A stretch of DNA of 64,000 nucleotides from Polyodon spathula. Its lineage: Eukaryota; Chordata; Actinopteri; Acipenseriformes; Polyodontidae. Shown here one piece after another: positions 35,520 to 64,000 of the stretch. The stretch lies in assembly GCF_017654505.1 (NCBI RefSeq), contig NC_054539.1, positions 70,995,256 through 71,059,255 on the forward strand. Direction: 5' to 3'. A program made the position numbers and the translations under genes. Numbering within the stretch: position 1 is the stretch's first letter; each line of letters begins with the position of its first letter. Under the pieces are notes generated by a model that worked only from the letters and a program-made list of their open reading frames with translations, was not told the origin of the DNA and searched no databases.

Positions 35520-36453
35520 TGTTACTTTAAACATAAGCTTAGCTTTTATTAAATCAAGCAAATGGTAAACAGTTACATAAGTTACACAGTATATTCAAAT
35601 CAGTTGTTTTGACGCAGAAACAGCTAATACTTAGAGTGCAGGCAAAGTAGTACAGCACAGGACATTCATGAACAGAAATGAAAACAACGATAAAATGAAA
35701 TAAAAAAATAACTATGCAGCATAGTATACGAAAATAACAACAATATATTTTTTTGAAAACAGGCAGTCTAGAGTAAGGGCGTCCTTCCCAGGATTAAAAT
35801 CTAGGCAGTATATCTCTTTCAGTTTGTAATCGCAGCAGACATATGATCCAAGAAGGCATAAGACTCACATTGCTTAGCAGTGGTAATGTTATAAAAAGCT
35901 GCCTCAAGGCTTGTAGTCTTATACGGATTCTTCAAGTCAGTATTCACAAAGTGCGCATACAATTAAACAACCAGTCAATACATTATGTATGTTAGCTGCT
36001 CATGCAAAATATTCAAGTCTAGTAAATCCTCAATCCAGCTTGCGCCAGAAACTACTGGCCATTAGAAAATGGAATAAAAAAAAAAAAAAAATGCAATAGT
36101 TCTGTGTTTTTCCAGGAAAGGGCACTGTGGTAAAAGAACTGACTTCAAAAGATAATGCATACAAACTCCCACTAATACTTAACGGCAACAGTTTTTTAGA
36201 TTTATTTTTTCCCCTCCCACAAAAGTCACAGTAAAAATTTAATTTTATTTACTATTATTTTTAAAATATGTAATCTGGAAGATTCTTATCATTGAAAAAA
36301 ATAAGAAACTTTTAAAGATGTAGTGTAGAAAATGAGTACAAAACAGTTGCAAAAACAAATGACTGTCAAATCTTTTTTTTCCCCCCAAACGAGAACCACA
36401 TATGGATGACAGCACTTATCAGTTATAGTGAAAAAGAGGAATACATCCAGGTT
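35520..36453 (-). other. WASF1: WASF1 3' untranslated region
   Basis: It follows the stop codon (36454-36456) and is AT-rich. A minus-strand AATAAA near 35546-35551 (plus TTTATT) gives a plausible end near 35.52 kb. Confidence 0.6.
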
Positions 36454-52228
<15,775 letters not shown>

Positions 52229-53518
52229 CTAAAAAAAAAACAAAACAAAAAAAACAAAGCAAAATGTCATCTAATGCTTCCCACCAAGCAAAATTAATAT
52301 TTCTATGTTTTATTGAGATTTGACAAACTACATAGCAGGAAAACATTATTTGCATGTGGTAATCACCTTTTCAGACACATTTTTAGACATATTAAATGCC
52401 ATTGCCCTCATCTGAAAACAGGCTACTTTGTAATTTTTTGGAGCATTTTTAACAAGCATCTATATATCTGCTACTTAAATGTTCTCTTTAACTATATTAT
52501 TATGATCATTTACTCTAATTCTGTTAGCCGCAAAATATAATGTTGGATACAATGCGTCTGAGATGTTTGGCAACATCTTAAAAAAGATTCTACTGAGAAC
52601 ACACTTTCATTTAAATGTCATCTAAATTTATGGTCAGCAAAAAAACTAAAACTAGATCATGTGCAGATTTTCGTTTAGTATGCTGGTTTATTATAGCCTG
52701 CTACTTACACAGGTCTCTACAGACAAGGCACTTGTGCTTGAATCCAATCAATATGCTGATAGATTGCAGCAACAAAGTAAATCAGACATACAAAACACAT
52801 TTCAGATCATGGTGTGTAAATTAAGCTACCTTGATAAAAATAAACTGACCTGCTCACAGAAGTGTCTAAATTTAAAGCATCTTCCAGATATTTGCCATAA
52901 GACTCCAAGTGATGAGCTACAATGCCCCTTTGAATCCCGTGCTTAGAGTCAGCATGGTCTTCCTCAAATTACTATCAAGTTGGTCCATGCAGCATCCCTT
53001 CTACTTGTTTTGCAGCTTCACCCAGTTTACTGCCTATTCCAGTTTCACAGTGGCCTCAGGTAACACTGCAGTTTAGCATCATTATCTAATTTTTTATTAG
53101 GTTTAAATTAGGTCTACCCAGACTAATATAACAGACACGACAAACAACTTTTTTTTAAAACTCAAAAACACCCAGCTTCAGCTTTTTACTTAGGATGTAT
53201 TTTTTCTTAACAAAAGTTTAAGTTAGTGTTTGCAAATGCCTGCAAGTAGTCGCACCAGAACCTTTCATCAACAACCCGTTATAGAACCCTGAAAAGAAAA
53301 CAGCCTGGACATCCGAACACCCAGTAAGAAGCAGCACTTATCCCTAATGAGGGCTGTCAGACTCAATCAGGGAAGTTTCGACATAGCCTTTGATTTATGT
53401 TATTAAAATTATTAAGAGATGTTAATAGGAACCATCTACATACAGAAAAGTGTGAGATGAGCTCCTGAAAATGGTGCCAGCTTAGTGCTCAGACTGCCAA
53501 CACTTTTTCATTGTACAA

Positions 53519-53912
53519 AAATGTCAGTTTTGGCTCGGTTTCAGCTTTTGTTGGTATCGTTCAGTTTGGAATGTCATGAAAATGTCAGTTTTGGCTCGGT
53601 TTCAGCTTTTGTTGGTATCGTTCAGTTTGGAATGTCATGAAAATGTCAGTTTTGGCTCGGTTTCAGCTTTTGTTGGTATCGTTCAGTTTGGAATGTCATG
53701 AAAATGTCAGTTTTGGCTCGGTTTCAGCTTTTGTTGGTATCGTTCAGTTTGGAATGTCATGAAAATGTCAGTTTTGGCTCGGTTTCAGCTTTTGTTGGTA
53801 TCGTTCAGTTTGGAATGTCATGAAAATGTCAGTTTTGGCTCGGTTTCAGCTTTTGTTGGTATCGTTCAGTTTGGAATGTCATGAAAATGTCAGTTTTGGC
53901 TCGGTTTCAGCT
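53519..53912. repeat. 61-bp minisatellite, about 6.4 near-identical copies
   Basis: The unit starts ATGTCAGTTTTGGCTCGGTT, with copies at 53521, 53582, 53643, 53704, 53765, 53826 and a partial one at 53887. I see no differences between the full copies, so expansion is recent or gene conversion is strong. Confidence 0.96.
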
Positions 53913-55623
53913 TGGGAAAATCATAACCGTTGCACCAGATTATAACTGCAGGTGGATTCTCAGGTTCTCCAAAGATCATTATTCAGGTATGTCAAGTATC
54001 AAAGGTCAGCTAAAAGGGGAGTGAACATAAAGTTTACTGTATTCATTCTCCTTCTTTGTTTATGGAAAACCATGACTTTCTGCAACTAAGATCAAGCAGA
54101 ACTTATTTATTTCAAACACATTATTCACTCAAGAATAACACACACAGGCAAGAAACAATTTAGAGAGATTTTTTGACAGTGACAGGCTCCTCAGTGAACA
54201 TACAAGAAACAAACACAAATAGAAAACACACTAAGTAAGCAGGTGGAGGATTTGGGATAAGTGTACCCTGCTTAATTGTTTTTTTAGCTTCCTTTTAAAA
54301 GAAAACGTGCACGCTCATAAAGATATAAAACATAGTCTAAATGTTAGCATACTTCTAAAAATGTGAAGGTTGACCAAATCCCAGGATGGCATGGAGATCA
54401 ATCTTTTCAAAATGTTTACTACTGCAGAGCAGCTTGGGTGATCATCAGCAAAGCAGCGAAGATGAAACTGTGTTGCATTAAAATAAATCAACAATGTAAC
54501 AATCAAGCTAAATGCAAGGACATTTTGAAAAAAACTGCAAAATGGTCAATTTCCTCTTGCAAATCATCAGTGAAAATTACAGAGTTTAGGCCGCTTTCTT
54601 AGAGAATCAAAAGTGACAAACCTATAAGCATGTTTCGTATGTACCGTTATAACAGAAAAATCTGAATGTTTTGCAACAGGTTCACGGTGATCATCAATGA
54701 AATCAGTACATTCCTTCTAATCAAACCTACCCACAGTGTTGGCTGCTTAGAAATAGTTAACTACCTGTATGTGACAAAAACTGTTCTGCTACATTAACGT
54801 GACAATGATTATTATTTGTATTTTTTTTTTTAATGACAAGGGTATGACTGCTGTAGATGGAACTGCAAAGGCTGGAGACCTCACAGATGTACATGTACCT
54901 GCATGGCTGCATGTAAAAGAGAGACTCTTAAAGAAAACAGTGATTTAGAGGCTCACCATTCATCTTTTAGACTGGGATTAGGTAAGGGTGTTAGGATTTA
55001 AACTACAGGTTAATAAAAATAGTTTTTACTTCAAAAGTGCACTGCATGAAAAGCTACTAAAAGTAAAGCAAAGTCAAAAGTCTATAAGTCATCTGTTTTC
55101 TGGGTTGTTAAGGACAGCTAAAATAAAATCTCCATCGCAAAATAAGAATTGTCAGCGCACTGTCATAACGGATGTCTGTTCACAGAGTTTTTATTGCTGT
55201 GGATGTTTTACTCTGTTAGTTTCTTTTGGATTGCAGTAACCCAGACATTATGAAACAGCCTTTGCAGGGTACTAGAAACATTTTATTTAGATGTGTGGCT
55301 TCTCGCTTAGAATATTAAACAGTCAGATAGCCTCTCTGACCTTTACAGTGTGCTTTTAAATTAATACAAAAGGCCATCATTAAACTACACTGCTACATTA
55401 TGTCCAACAGAGCTAGAGCTGAAATTGCATTTCTATCTCCTCATTTTTTTCCACCGCAGAAAGACTATAGAATTGCCCTCCTCTTGCTTACTGCTTATAT
55501 TCTTACACTCATACTCTTTCACTTTGTATGTGCTATTACATTTAAAAAAGATTTTAGAAATAAAAACATTTGCAGTTCTCTTAACATACAAACTATGGTG
55601 CAATCAGTTAATGCATGGATATA

Positions 55624-55790
<167 letters not shown>

Positions 55791-56919
55791 CAGCACAGGC
55801 AGTTGTTATAGTTTGTATGTTAAACATGGTTCATCCCTCACTAGAAATCCAAAGTAGGTTTCAACAGCACAGGCAGTTGTTATACTTAGGAGTGAAACTG
55901 TACCGGTACTCATTTTGATGCTGGGTACTAGGTACCGGGACTTACTTAATCTGCTTTTCATTCAATGTGGATGCATTCCATCCACTCACACAGTCCACTA
56001 GCGCAATGTTTCCCAAATCCGCTTTCATTCATCACAGTTTGTGATGCTTGCATACTGCTTCTGTTTCTGTTAGCTGCTATTGGCCATCATTAACGTCAGT
56101 ATAATCACTGCATGTTGATTGGCCAAGCTTTCACTCTGATCAGATTTAATTTTGGCATAAGTCACAAATCTCCACCCATTGCGTTTTGTATCAGTGCTCA
56201 TTCATTGATCAACGAGAGAAGACTTTTGAAGTGCAATATGAAAACAGCGTCGAGTAATTATCATTATTATGAAGTAATAATTATTTTCTTTAGTGTGGCG
56301 GAGAAACTATCTGAAATATTCAAAACAAACATTGCTGCACATGAATTTGAAGGCTAAAATCCACGTCAGTGTTCGCCATGAATTACATAGTTGCACCGTT
56401 TTACCACATTGCCAGAATTTGCGTGACATTTTCTAAAATGTCAAGTGATGTGTGGGACAGTAGGGATTAACAATAACATAAAAAACATGATCAAAGTACA
56501 GCTTCAGATTTTGGTAAGCGAGTCAGAATAAGGATAAAGATGTAGGTGTGCTTCACGCTTTTCAAACACTGGGTACATGTTAAGCATAGTGATCAACTTT
56601 TTGTTTTGTTGTGATCCTAATATCTTCTGTTATAAGGACTGTAATAAACAAAAACCAAAATGGTGAGGTGTTTTTTTTCTTTGTACATGCCCCCTATTCT
56701 AAAACATTTTGAAGAGTTTACTTGAGTTAAATATGAGTTTTTACTTGCGTGCACTTGTGTGCCAGGGATAAAAAGTCTACTTTCATACTGTTTCTGCCTG
56801 AAATCTTTTTCTGGAATAGATCACAGTAATTAATCTACACAGAAACACAACAGAGATGTAAGATAAGCAATAAGTATAAAATAGCCAAGTACATCATCAT
56901 TATTTATTTATTTATTTAG

Positions 56920-57384
56920 GGTTAGATACGAGTACAAGTGAAATACAAAATACTAGATATTGGGTTCAGTGCAAGATTAAATACAGTAAAATAGGGAGCA
57001 GATAAGTGCATTAAAAGGTAGACTGCTATATAGTCTAGAAGGGAAGAGTTGAGTATTACAGGTGTTTTCTGAAGAGGTGTGTCTTGAGGAAGTGCCGGAA
57101 GGTGGTCAGGGGCTGGGCAGTCCTGACATCCTTCGGAAGGTCATTTTACCACTGCAGGGCGAGGGGTGGAGAAGGAGCGGGCTCTGGAGGCAACGGGAGC
57201 GTAAAGGAGGTACAGCCAGTATTATAGTGCAGGCGAAGCAGAGAGGTTGGGTGGGGGTGTTGGGAGAGATGAGGATCTGAAGGTAGCTGGGTGCCGTCTA
57301 GTCAAGTCATCGGTAGACGAGTACAAGAGCCTTGAACTGGAAGCGAGCGGTGATCGGGAGCCATTGGTGCAAGCATCATCAGCA
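56920..57384. repeat. Unclassified dispersed repeat, interrupted by the LINE
   Basis: GC-richer block (for example GGAAGGTGGTCAGGGGCTGG near 57100) unlike the surrounding AT-rich intron. Similar composition resumes after the LINE at 59485-59570 (GGGGGCCCAGGGAGCGGGTG), suggesting the LINE inserted into an older repeat. Confidence 0.45.
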
Positions 57385-59462
57385 TATCATCAGAAACAAA
57401 ATTCTAGAACTTGAAGCTACTGAACTAACAGGTAACTATGATGTGATAGGTGTTACAGAAACGTGGTTGTCTGAGAGTGATGGGGACGAATATAATATTT
57501 GTGGGTATACACTGTATAGGAAAGACAGGCAGGACAGAAGAGGAGGAGGGGTAGCGCTATACATAAGAAACGGTCTTGAAAGAGAAAGAGTACACAGAAC
57601 TGCAAACGCAAGTCAAAAAGGAAGTTAGAAAGGCCAAGAGAGAAATAGAAATGAACATTGCTAAGGGAGCTAAAACCAATTCCAAAATGTTTTTCCAATA
57701 TTACAACAGCAAGCGAACATTCAAAGAGGAGATTAAATGTTTAAGAGATACAAATGGCAAAATCGTAGATGAAGAAAAATAGCAAATATATTAAATGATT
57801 ACTTTTCACAAGTTTTTACAAAGGAAGATACTGACAACATGCCCCACATGTCATCCAGTTCCTATCCAGTTTTAAATAACTTTAGCATAACTGAGGCAGA
57901 AGTGTTAAAGGGACTAGGAGCTCTTAAAATAAACAAATCCTCTCGGCCGGATGAGATCCTCCCAGTAGTACTCAAAGAAATGAAAGAAGTAATTTACAAA
58001 CCGCTAACCAAGATCATGCAGCAGTCTCTTGACACAGGGGTGGTACCGACAGACAGGAAAATTGCAAACGTAATACCGATCCACAAAAAGGGAAACAAAA
58101 CTGAACCAGGTAACTACAGACCAGTAAGCCTGACTTCTATTATATGCAAACTTATGGAAACTATAATAAGATCCAAAATGGAATATTACCTATATGGTAA
58201 CAGGGTCCTGGGAGACAGTCAACATGGTTTTAGGAAAGGGAGATCGTGTCTAACTAACCTGCTTGATTTTTTTGAGGATGCAACATCGATAATGGATAAT
58301 TGCAAAGCATATGACATGGTTTATTTAGATTTCCAGAAAGCTTTTGACAAAGTCCCGCACAAAAGATTAATTCTCAAACTGAACGCAGTTGGGATTCAAG
58401 GAAACACATGTACATGGATTAGGGAGTGGTTAACATGTAGAAAACAGAAAGTACTGATTAGAGGAAAAACCTCAGAATGGAGTGTGGTAACCAGCGGTGT
58501 ACCACAGGGATCAGTATTAGGTCCTCTGCTATTCCTAATCTACATTAATGATTTAGATTCTGGTATAGTAAGCAAACTTGTTAAATTTGCAGACGACACA
58601 AAAATAGGAGGAGTGGCAAACACTGTTGCAGCAGCAAAGGTCATTCAAAATGATCTAGACAAGATTCAGAACTGGGCAGACACATGGCAAATGACATTTA
58701 ATAGAGAAAAGTGTAAGGTACTGCACGCAGGAAATAAAAATGTACATTATAAATATCATATGGGAGATACTGAAATTGGAGAAGGAATCTATGAAAAAGA
58801 CCTAGGAGTTTTTGTTGACTCAGAAATGTCTTCATCTAGACAATGTGGGGAAGCTATAAAAAAGGCTAACAAGATGCTCGGATACATTGTGAAAAGTGCT
58901 GAATTTAAATCAAGGGAAGTAATGTTAAAACTGTACAATGCACTAGTAAGACCTCATCTTGAATATTGTGTTCAGCTCTGGTCACCTCGCTATAAAAAAG
59001 ATATTGCTGCTCTAGACAGAGTGCAAAGAAGAGCGACCAGAATTATTCCGGGCTTAAAAGGCATGTCATATGCAGACAGGCTAATAGAATTGAATCTGTT
59101 CAGTCTTGAACAAAGAAGATTACGTGGCGACCTAATTCAAGCATTCAAAATTCTAAAAGGTATTGACAGTGTCGACCCAAGAGACTTTTTCAGCCTGAAA
59201 AAAGAAACAAGGACCAGGGGTCACAAATGGAGATTAGACAAAGGGGCATTCAGAACAGAAAATAGGAGGCATTTTTTTACACAGAGAATTGTGAGGGTCT
59301 GGAATCAACTCCCCAGTAATGTTGTTGAAGCTGACACCCTGGGATCCTTCAAGAAGCTGCTTGATGAGATTCTGGGATCAATAAGCTACTAACAACCAAA
59401 CGAGCAAGATGGGCCGAATGGCCTCCTCTCGTTTGTAAACTTTCTTATGTTCTTATGTTCTT
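57385..59462 (+). mobile_element. CR1-like LINE, 5'-truncated and internally deleted
   Basis: It starts in the endonuclease (DVIGVTETWLSESDGDEY near 57440, ending RGGGVALYIRNGLE). It then jumps, near 57575, to the linker before reverse transcriptase and runs to a stop at 59392. The 3' end GGGCCGAATGGCCTCCTCTC, with a TTCTTATG tandem tail (59443-59462), is typical of this LINE group, whose tails are short repeats rather than poly-A. It sits in sense orientation on the plus strand, opposite to WASF1. Confidence 0.9.
57839..59392 (+). pseudogene. CR1-like reverse transcriptase, long open frame
   Basis: Its 517 codons carry the fingers/palm motifs: NYRPVSLTSIICKLME, QHGFRKGRSCLTNLL, VYLDFQKAFDKVPHKRL (first catalytic aspartate), GVPQGSVLGPLLFLIYINDL and KFADDTKIGG (the catalytic FADD box of CR1-type enzymes), followed by the C-terminal region PHLEYCVQLWSP and RRATRIIPGL. 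This part is uninterrupted, but the upstream linker is in another frame (a stop and frame change near 57780) and most of the endonuclease is gone. The copy cannot make the full protein, yet its reverse-transcriptase part looks young. Confidence 0.9.
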
Positions 59463-59825
59463 ATAAATTGTATGAGAAACCATAGGATGCGATGAGGGGG
59501 CCCAGGGAGCGGGTGTAGAGAGAGAACACGAGAGAACCAAAGACTGACCCTTGGGGATCCATTTTAGTAGTAGTGCCTGTTACATAATACATTTGAGAGA
59601 TATTTTAGCCCCTATTGTGCACTGTTTGACTTAGACCTTTTTGTATCATTTGTTCATAGCACAGTTGTTTTTTTCCATACCATTTTTTCTAACATCATCC
59701 CTTCCAGCTGTGCATATGAGTAGCTGCACTTTTTTGTTTAGAATTTCACCCCTGGTTATACTGGTATAACTGAAAACTCAAACTAAGCATACAATTATAT
59801 ATGTACATGTCATGGCTAAAATGTA

Positions 59826-60540
59826 ACAAAAGGGGTGTAACAGGCGAGATCTGTGCTAGTGTCTGGCGCATGCGTGATTCTGCAGGAAGAGGGCAGCAGC
59901 CTCGTAGGATCAGCCTGTCAGTGATGGCAATGACATGGAGAGGTGGGGAAGAGGGTGTGTGGGCTTTCCCTCTCTCTGAGTGGCTGAGAGGCAGATCTTG
60001 GGGGGGATTGCTCGGCCCATAAGAACGACGCTTGGTGATTCATTCGGCCAAGATTGGGGTTACCCAGAGACGATTGCTGAGGAGGCGAGCATGAACAAAA
60101 CAGACAAGCATGGCTGAAAAAGACAGCCAGCCTTAAATAAAGAATTATAATTAAAATGAATTGTTACATACCCAAGAGGGGCTTTTCTAAATAGACGGGA
60201 ACTTTGGCCATCCCAGTGTATAGTGCATAGCGTAGGACGGAGACCTGAGCTGACTGACTTAGTGGAAGTGTAGTTTTATTACTGTGTTTTATTTTCCCTT
60301 TTTCTTTCGCCTTTTGTCATTTATTATTTCAGAGCACCTGTAAGTGTACCAGTATTGGTATTATTGTGGTCCTGTTTACCGTGGTCGGTATTCAGGCCAT
60401 GGACAACAGTGCCTTTCTGCGGGCTAAAATAAATGAAGCAGGAAATAATAAAACTGGGCACCACTGCGGTGTTTTCAATTAAAACTTGTCTCCCGTGTGT
60501 GTCAGTGAATTGCCCACCACCCTTCCACAAGGGTACAAAA
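59826..60540 (+). mobile_element. Probable solo LTR or LTR-like repeat
   Basis: It starts near TGTAACAAAAGGGGTGTAAC, contains GC-rich promoter-like sequence, AATAAAG near 60136 and AATAAAAC near 60447, and ends around CCACCACCCTTCCACAAGGG. The length and layout suggest a retroelement LTR. No internal coding region or second LTR is present. Confidence 0.4.
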
Positions 60541-62279
60541 ACAAGCAGCAAAACATAATGGCAAGTTAAGACTAATTACCTATTGGCTAAACATGCAAGT
60601 GTGAAATACTGACATCAGAGTTCCCAGAGCTTTCGTGGCACCTCCCTTATAAAGGTTTACCACAGTGTTTTCCCTCAATGCTATTTCAATGGTTATACTA
60701 TACATTTACCATGGTCTGACCATGGTTTGCAATGATTAATATGGTTTTCCATACCTCTCTGAGCTTTCTAATACTTTGGTGGCCCTTTGACTGCAAAGGG
60801 ATTTTGGAGAGTTCCAATCATAAATTCATTGAAATTGCTGTTTGGATGAGACACAGCATCTTAGCAGCTTTTTGAACAATGTATGTTTTACCACCAAGGC
60901 CGATGCTACAATTAAGCTGCAAAATTAGCTGCAAAAGTAAAGATGATGTCATCCATTCAGCTAGTGGCCAAGTTGAAAGGCTTTCAGCCTTGCTACAGTG
61001 TAAAACTCCCTCTACATTTTGTCCATTTAACTGGTTTAGAAACTACACCTTGTCTTGGGGAAATATATATCATTGCTGGAACAGTGAATATGGCAGCTGT
61101 TGCTTTGCCTAGTAGGATGTTCCCATGGCCTTCCTAAACAGTATGGAACAAATAACCATACACGCTCTAGAAGTATACATCACTTGAGAGTTTTGGGAGA
61201 TGCGTCTCAGAAATAAAATTGAACGTTTTTTTGTTTTTGTTTTTTTTAAATATGTGCAGGTTTTTTTATCATGGCTCAATTTTATGGATAATGCATGGTA
61301 AACAATTTAATTAAAAACGGAAAATGGACTTTAAGAGTAAATTAACTCATTTCACTCATGCAGCTTTGCTAGAGCAGATTCCCAATAATCAGCTGCTGGT
61401 AATAAGACACACTTTTGGTCAATTAAAAGTAACACTATAAAACAGAAGAAGAAACTAGCATCCTTGGTAGCACAATGTAATCGATATGCTATATCAGATG
61501 TAATGATTTACAAGCATGAAGTAAAATGAAAATGTGAAAAAGATCTGAAAAATATGTGCATCATTAATATATCCAGGTCAAACAAGAAAAAGAAAATAAA
61601 AGGAAACTAAAGTCATTTGACCACAATATGGTGTCCATCTTAGGTCACAGATCACCGTAAAGTTTTTTGCTTGGTATTCACTGTAAGTTTTCCTCTATTA
61701 CAGTTCATCCATATAAATCTGCAGTTTCAATAAAAGCGCAAAGAATGAGAATGTGCTGGTTAAACTGTATGATCAACAGTCATTAGTTTTTCAGAAAAGA
61801 AAGATATTGAATATTGGCTGGGCAAAAATGGTTTTCCGTCAGGGTGAAAAAGCATATCAATCATGCCCTGCAACACTCCCTAAAAGGCCATCATCATCTC
61901 AGCTTTTCTCATAGAACTGACTGAGTGGTTTTAAAATCTGGACCCTTTGCTCAAGAAGACCGTAGCAAGTTTCCCCAAATGACCATCCTTCTTGTATCCA
62001 ATATTGGCTCTGCTTCATTATTTTTCAATTTGCAGTCGGTATGCCCATTAGCCGAGTGAAGGCACTACTACTTTGCTCCTACCTTACACTGAAGGCTTAA
62101 TTGGTGTGTTTGTTTCTTCACATATAGCAGGAACCCAATGCACAGTGGTTATTTGACTAAAAAGGCAATAGCAGCTGCTCTGTAAATCAGAACTCTATTT
62201 TGTCTACTGTAAAAAAGAAAAAAAATGTACGTTAATGGGTTGGGGTGGTGAAAAATAAAGCCCTTAAAAAAAAAAAAAA

Positions 62280-62310
62280 GATAATAATAATAAATAATAA
62301 TAATAATAAT

Positions 62311-62375
<65 letters not shown>
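62280..62375. repeat. (AAT)n/(TA)n compound microsatellite
   Basis: AAT trimers followed by about 35 TA units. Confidence 0.93.
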
Positions 62376-62377
<2 letters not shown>

Positions 62378-62536
62378 CAACACACTCACTACACTACAAA
62401 ATAAAATAACTCCCTTTCTATAATGCACATATAGTGAAGCAAAAATGTAACTTCCTGTGAATTAACAATGATTAAAGCACCATGTAATCAACGCTATATT
62501 TCATTTCAGTGGATCGTTTTAATTAGCAGTTTTTAA

Positions 62537-62650
62537 ACTATAAATGGGCTGGCTAAACGGCGGGTGGGAGTTCAGTTCAAAGTGTCTGGCTGCCGGAGCG
62601 GGGCTGAATCGTCTCGTCTCCCGGAGAAAGCCGCAGCTCCTCTCGCAGCA
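62537..62650 (+). promoter_or_regulatory. Promoter-like patch: TATA box and CpG cluster
   Basis: CTATAAATGGGC (TATA-like, near 62538) is followed about 30 bases on by TTCAGTTC, which fits an initiator, and then a CG-rich stretch with about eight CpGs in AT-rich intron. It could be an alternative promoter or a repeat-derived one; no transcript is known to me. Confidence 0.3.
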
Positions 62651-63569
62651 AAAAAAAGAAATACATTAGGAAAGATAACAACATAACAGGCCTAATATTT
62701 ATTTAGTTATAAGGTGCCAGCGCAGCTTTTCTTCAGTTCAGATACTGTATCAAAAGGGAGAGAAAGAAACAGTTAGACTGAGAAGTTGTTTATAGTTTGA
62801 ACAACGGTACTGTATTTACCGTGTTATAGCGAGGGAGCACTGTATATGGTGGTGGGGGGGACTGCCACTGAATGAACAGATGTGATATTTAATGAAATTT
62901 AATGAAATATCCAATTCATCAAACAGCTCTAATTCAGCCCAAGTACACACATACCAAAGAGACACAGTGCTCAACTATGGTGTACTGTCAACAGCTCTAT
63001 TGATCTTTTATAGCAATCACTGTTACCAAGGGTAATGTTCACATTATTATTATTATTATTTTTTAAGTGAAACTGTCACATTTTTTTGTGTAACACGCTG
63101 CTTGATCCACAATGATTTTCAAATGTCATACTAAAATATGATGCCAATACCATTTACACAAGATTTTTCTTGTTCATTTTTCTGTTTGTTCACATTTGCT
63201 AAAGCTAGTTGCTCTGATGTAGGAAGCAAAAGAAAAAACGTTAACAGAAAATACCACCAAAACTTATTCAATGTGTTACACAATTGCATATTTGCATATG
63301 CCTACCAGGCTGCTCCATTTACAAGCAGGTGCCATGACAACTGGAATGATTAGCCCTTCCTTTTATAACTGTTCTACGTTTGGTTCTTTAGAGTAAATTG
63401 GTGACCTCTGAAAACACTAAACTCGTGGGTGTTTTATTTATCCAATATTCTGCACCCTAAAACAGAATAACCTTCGTTTAATTTATTCACTTTGTGCCCG
63501 CAGGGCCAGCACAGGTACCTCTTAATAGTGCAAGCACGAATACAAAAAAGAAGGTAAGTAGACCATACT

Positions 63570-63757
63570 CTATAAATAACAAAATGGGACATTCCGAAAT
63601 CGAACATGAAATACTGTACTAGTATTATGACTTCTGGTAGAAGTGATATAATTGTGCATTTTATTTGATTACACAATGTTAAATAAAATATCTAAATTAT
63701 GTTCATAGTTTTTTTTAGTTTTATTTTAAGTGGTGGAAACTTCTGGCCATAGCTGTA
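63570..63757. mobile_element. MITE-like element, copy 2 (right half only)
   Basis: It shares with copy 1 the segments AACATGAAATA, AAATAAAATATCTAAATTAT (copy 1: TATAAAATATCTAAATTAT) and the end TGGCCATAGCTG. The left half and its terminal repeat are missing. Confidence 0.65.
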
Positions 63758-64000
63758 GTACAGTGGTTCAAGATATTTCCAAGTCACTTCTTTAATGTAA
63801 GGTACATGTATTAGTTTTATTTGCCCTGTATCAATTCAAGAAGACACTTGTCTGGTTTAACGTGCTATGTTGCAGATGTTGTCCTACACTATCGTATACA
63901 CGTGTTTATCGCTTGCTGGGAGTAATGAGTTAACAATAAAAAAAAAAGATACAATACAACTGACCCCACATTAAAGTTTTTTGAGGGCAACATTATCCGT

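Overview
This is vertebrate nuclear DNA. Coding sequence is split into short exons with GT/AG splice sites, introns and intergenic DNA are AT-rich and full of microsatellites, and many transposon relics are present. The repeat mix (DIRS-type tyrosine-recombinase elements, a CR1-like LINE ending in a TTCTTATG tail, Tc1-like and Ty3/gypsy relics, MITE-like elements) fits a ray-finned fish. A non-teleost such as a sturgeon or paddlefish is my guess and is not shown by the sequence. No prokaryotic or viral gene cluster, CRISPR array, rRNA or tRNA was recognised.

Two genes are recognised, both on the minus strand. (1) CNST (consortin, a trans-Golgi connexin-sorting protein): a CpG-rich promoter and likely untranslated first exon lie near 26.2-26.4 kb. 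The first coding exon is at 22.5-23.0 kb, followed by six further coding exons down to 10.88 kb. The C-terminal exon(s) with the membrane anchor were not found. (2) WASF1 (WAVE1, the Rac-to-Arp2/3 actin regulator): six coding exons from 52.2 kb down to the stop at 36.45 kb, then a 3'UTR of about 0.9 kb. The exons for the N-terminal WAVE homology domain lie beyond 64 kb. The genes are head-to-tail, with WASF1 upstream of CNST.

Layout: 0-3.3 kb, no recognised gene; 3.3-8.1 kb, a nearly complete but broken DIRS retrotransposon (minus); 8.56-9.01 kb, a MITE-like palindromic element; 10.9-26.4 kb, CNST, with a BED zinc-finger fragment and two minisatellites in its introns and a coding 20-residue repeat; 26.4-35.5 kb, intergenic DNA with a scrambled gypsy relic, a perfect 18-bp hairpin and a second DIRS element carrying a Tc1-like insertion; 35.5-52.2 kb, WASF1; 52.2-64 kb, a WASF1 intron with a 61-bp minisatellite, a very long CA repeat, a CR1-like LINE, an LTR-like block and a TATA/CpG promoter-like patch.

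The most notable observations are: a one-base excess in the WASF1 proline-rich exon that breaks the reading frame; a reading-phase mismatch between two CNST exons; a coding tandem repeat in CNST; a gypsy relic in which integrase precedes reverse transcriptase; and two DIRS elements that keep the inverted-repeat and internal-complementary-region layout. I found no convincing new biological system. The interest lies in mobile-element structure and gene-model conflicts.
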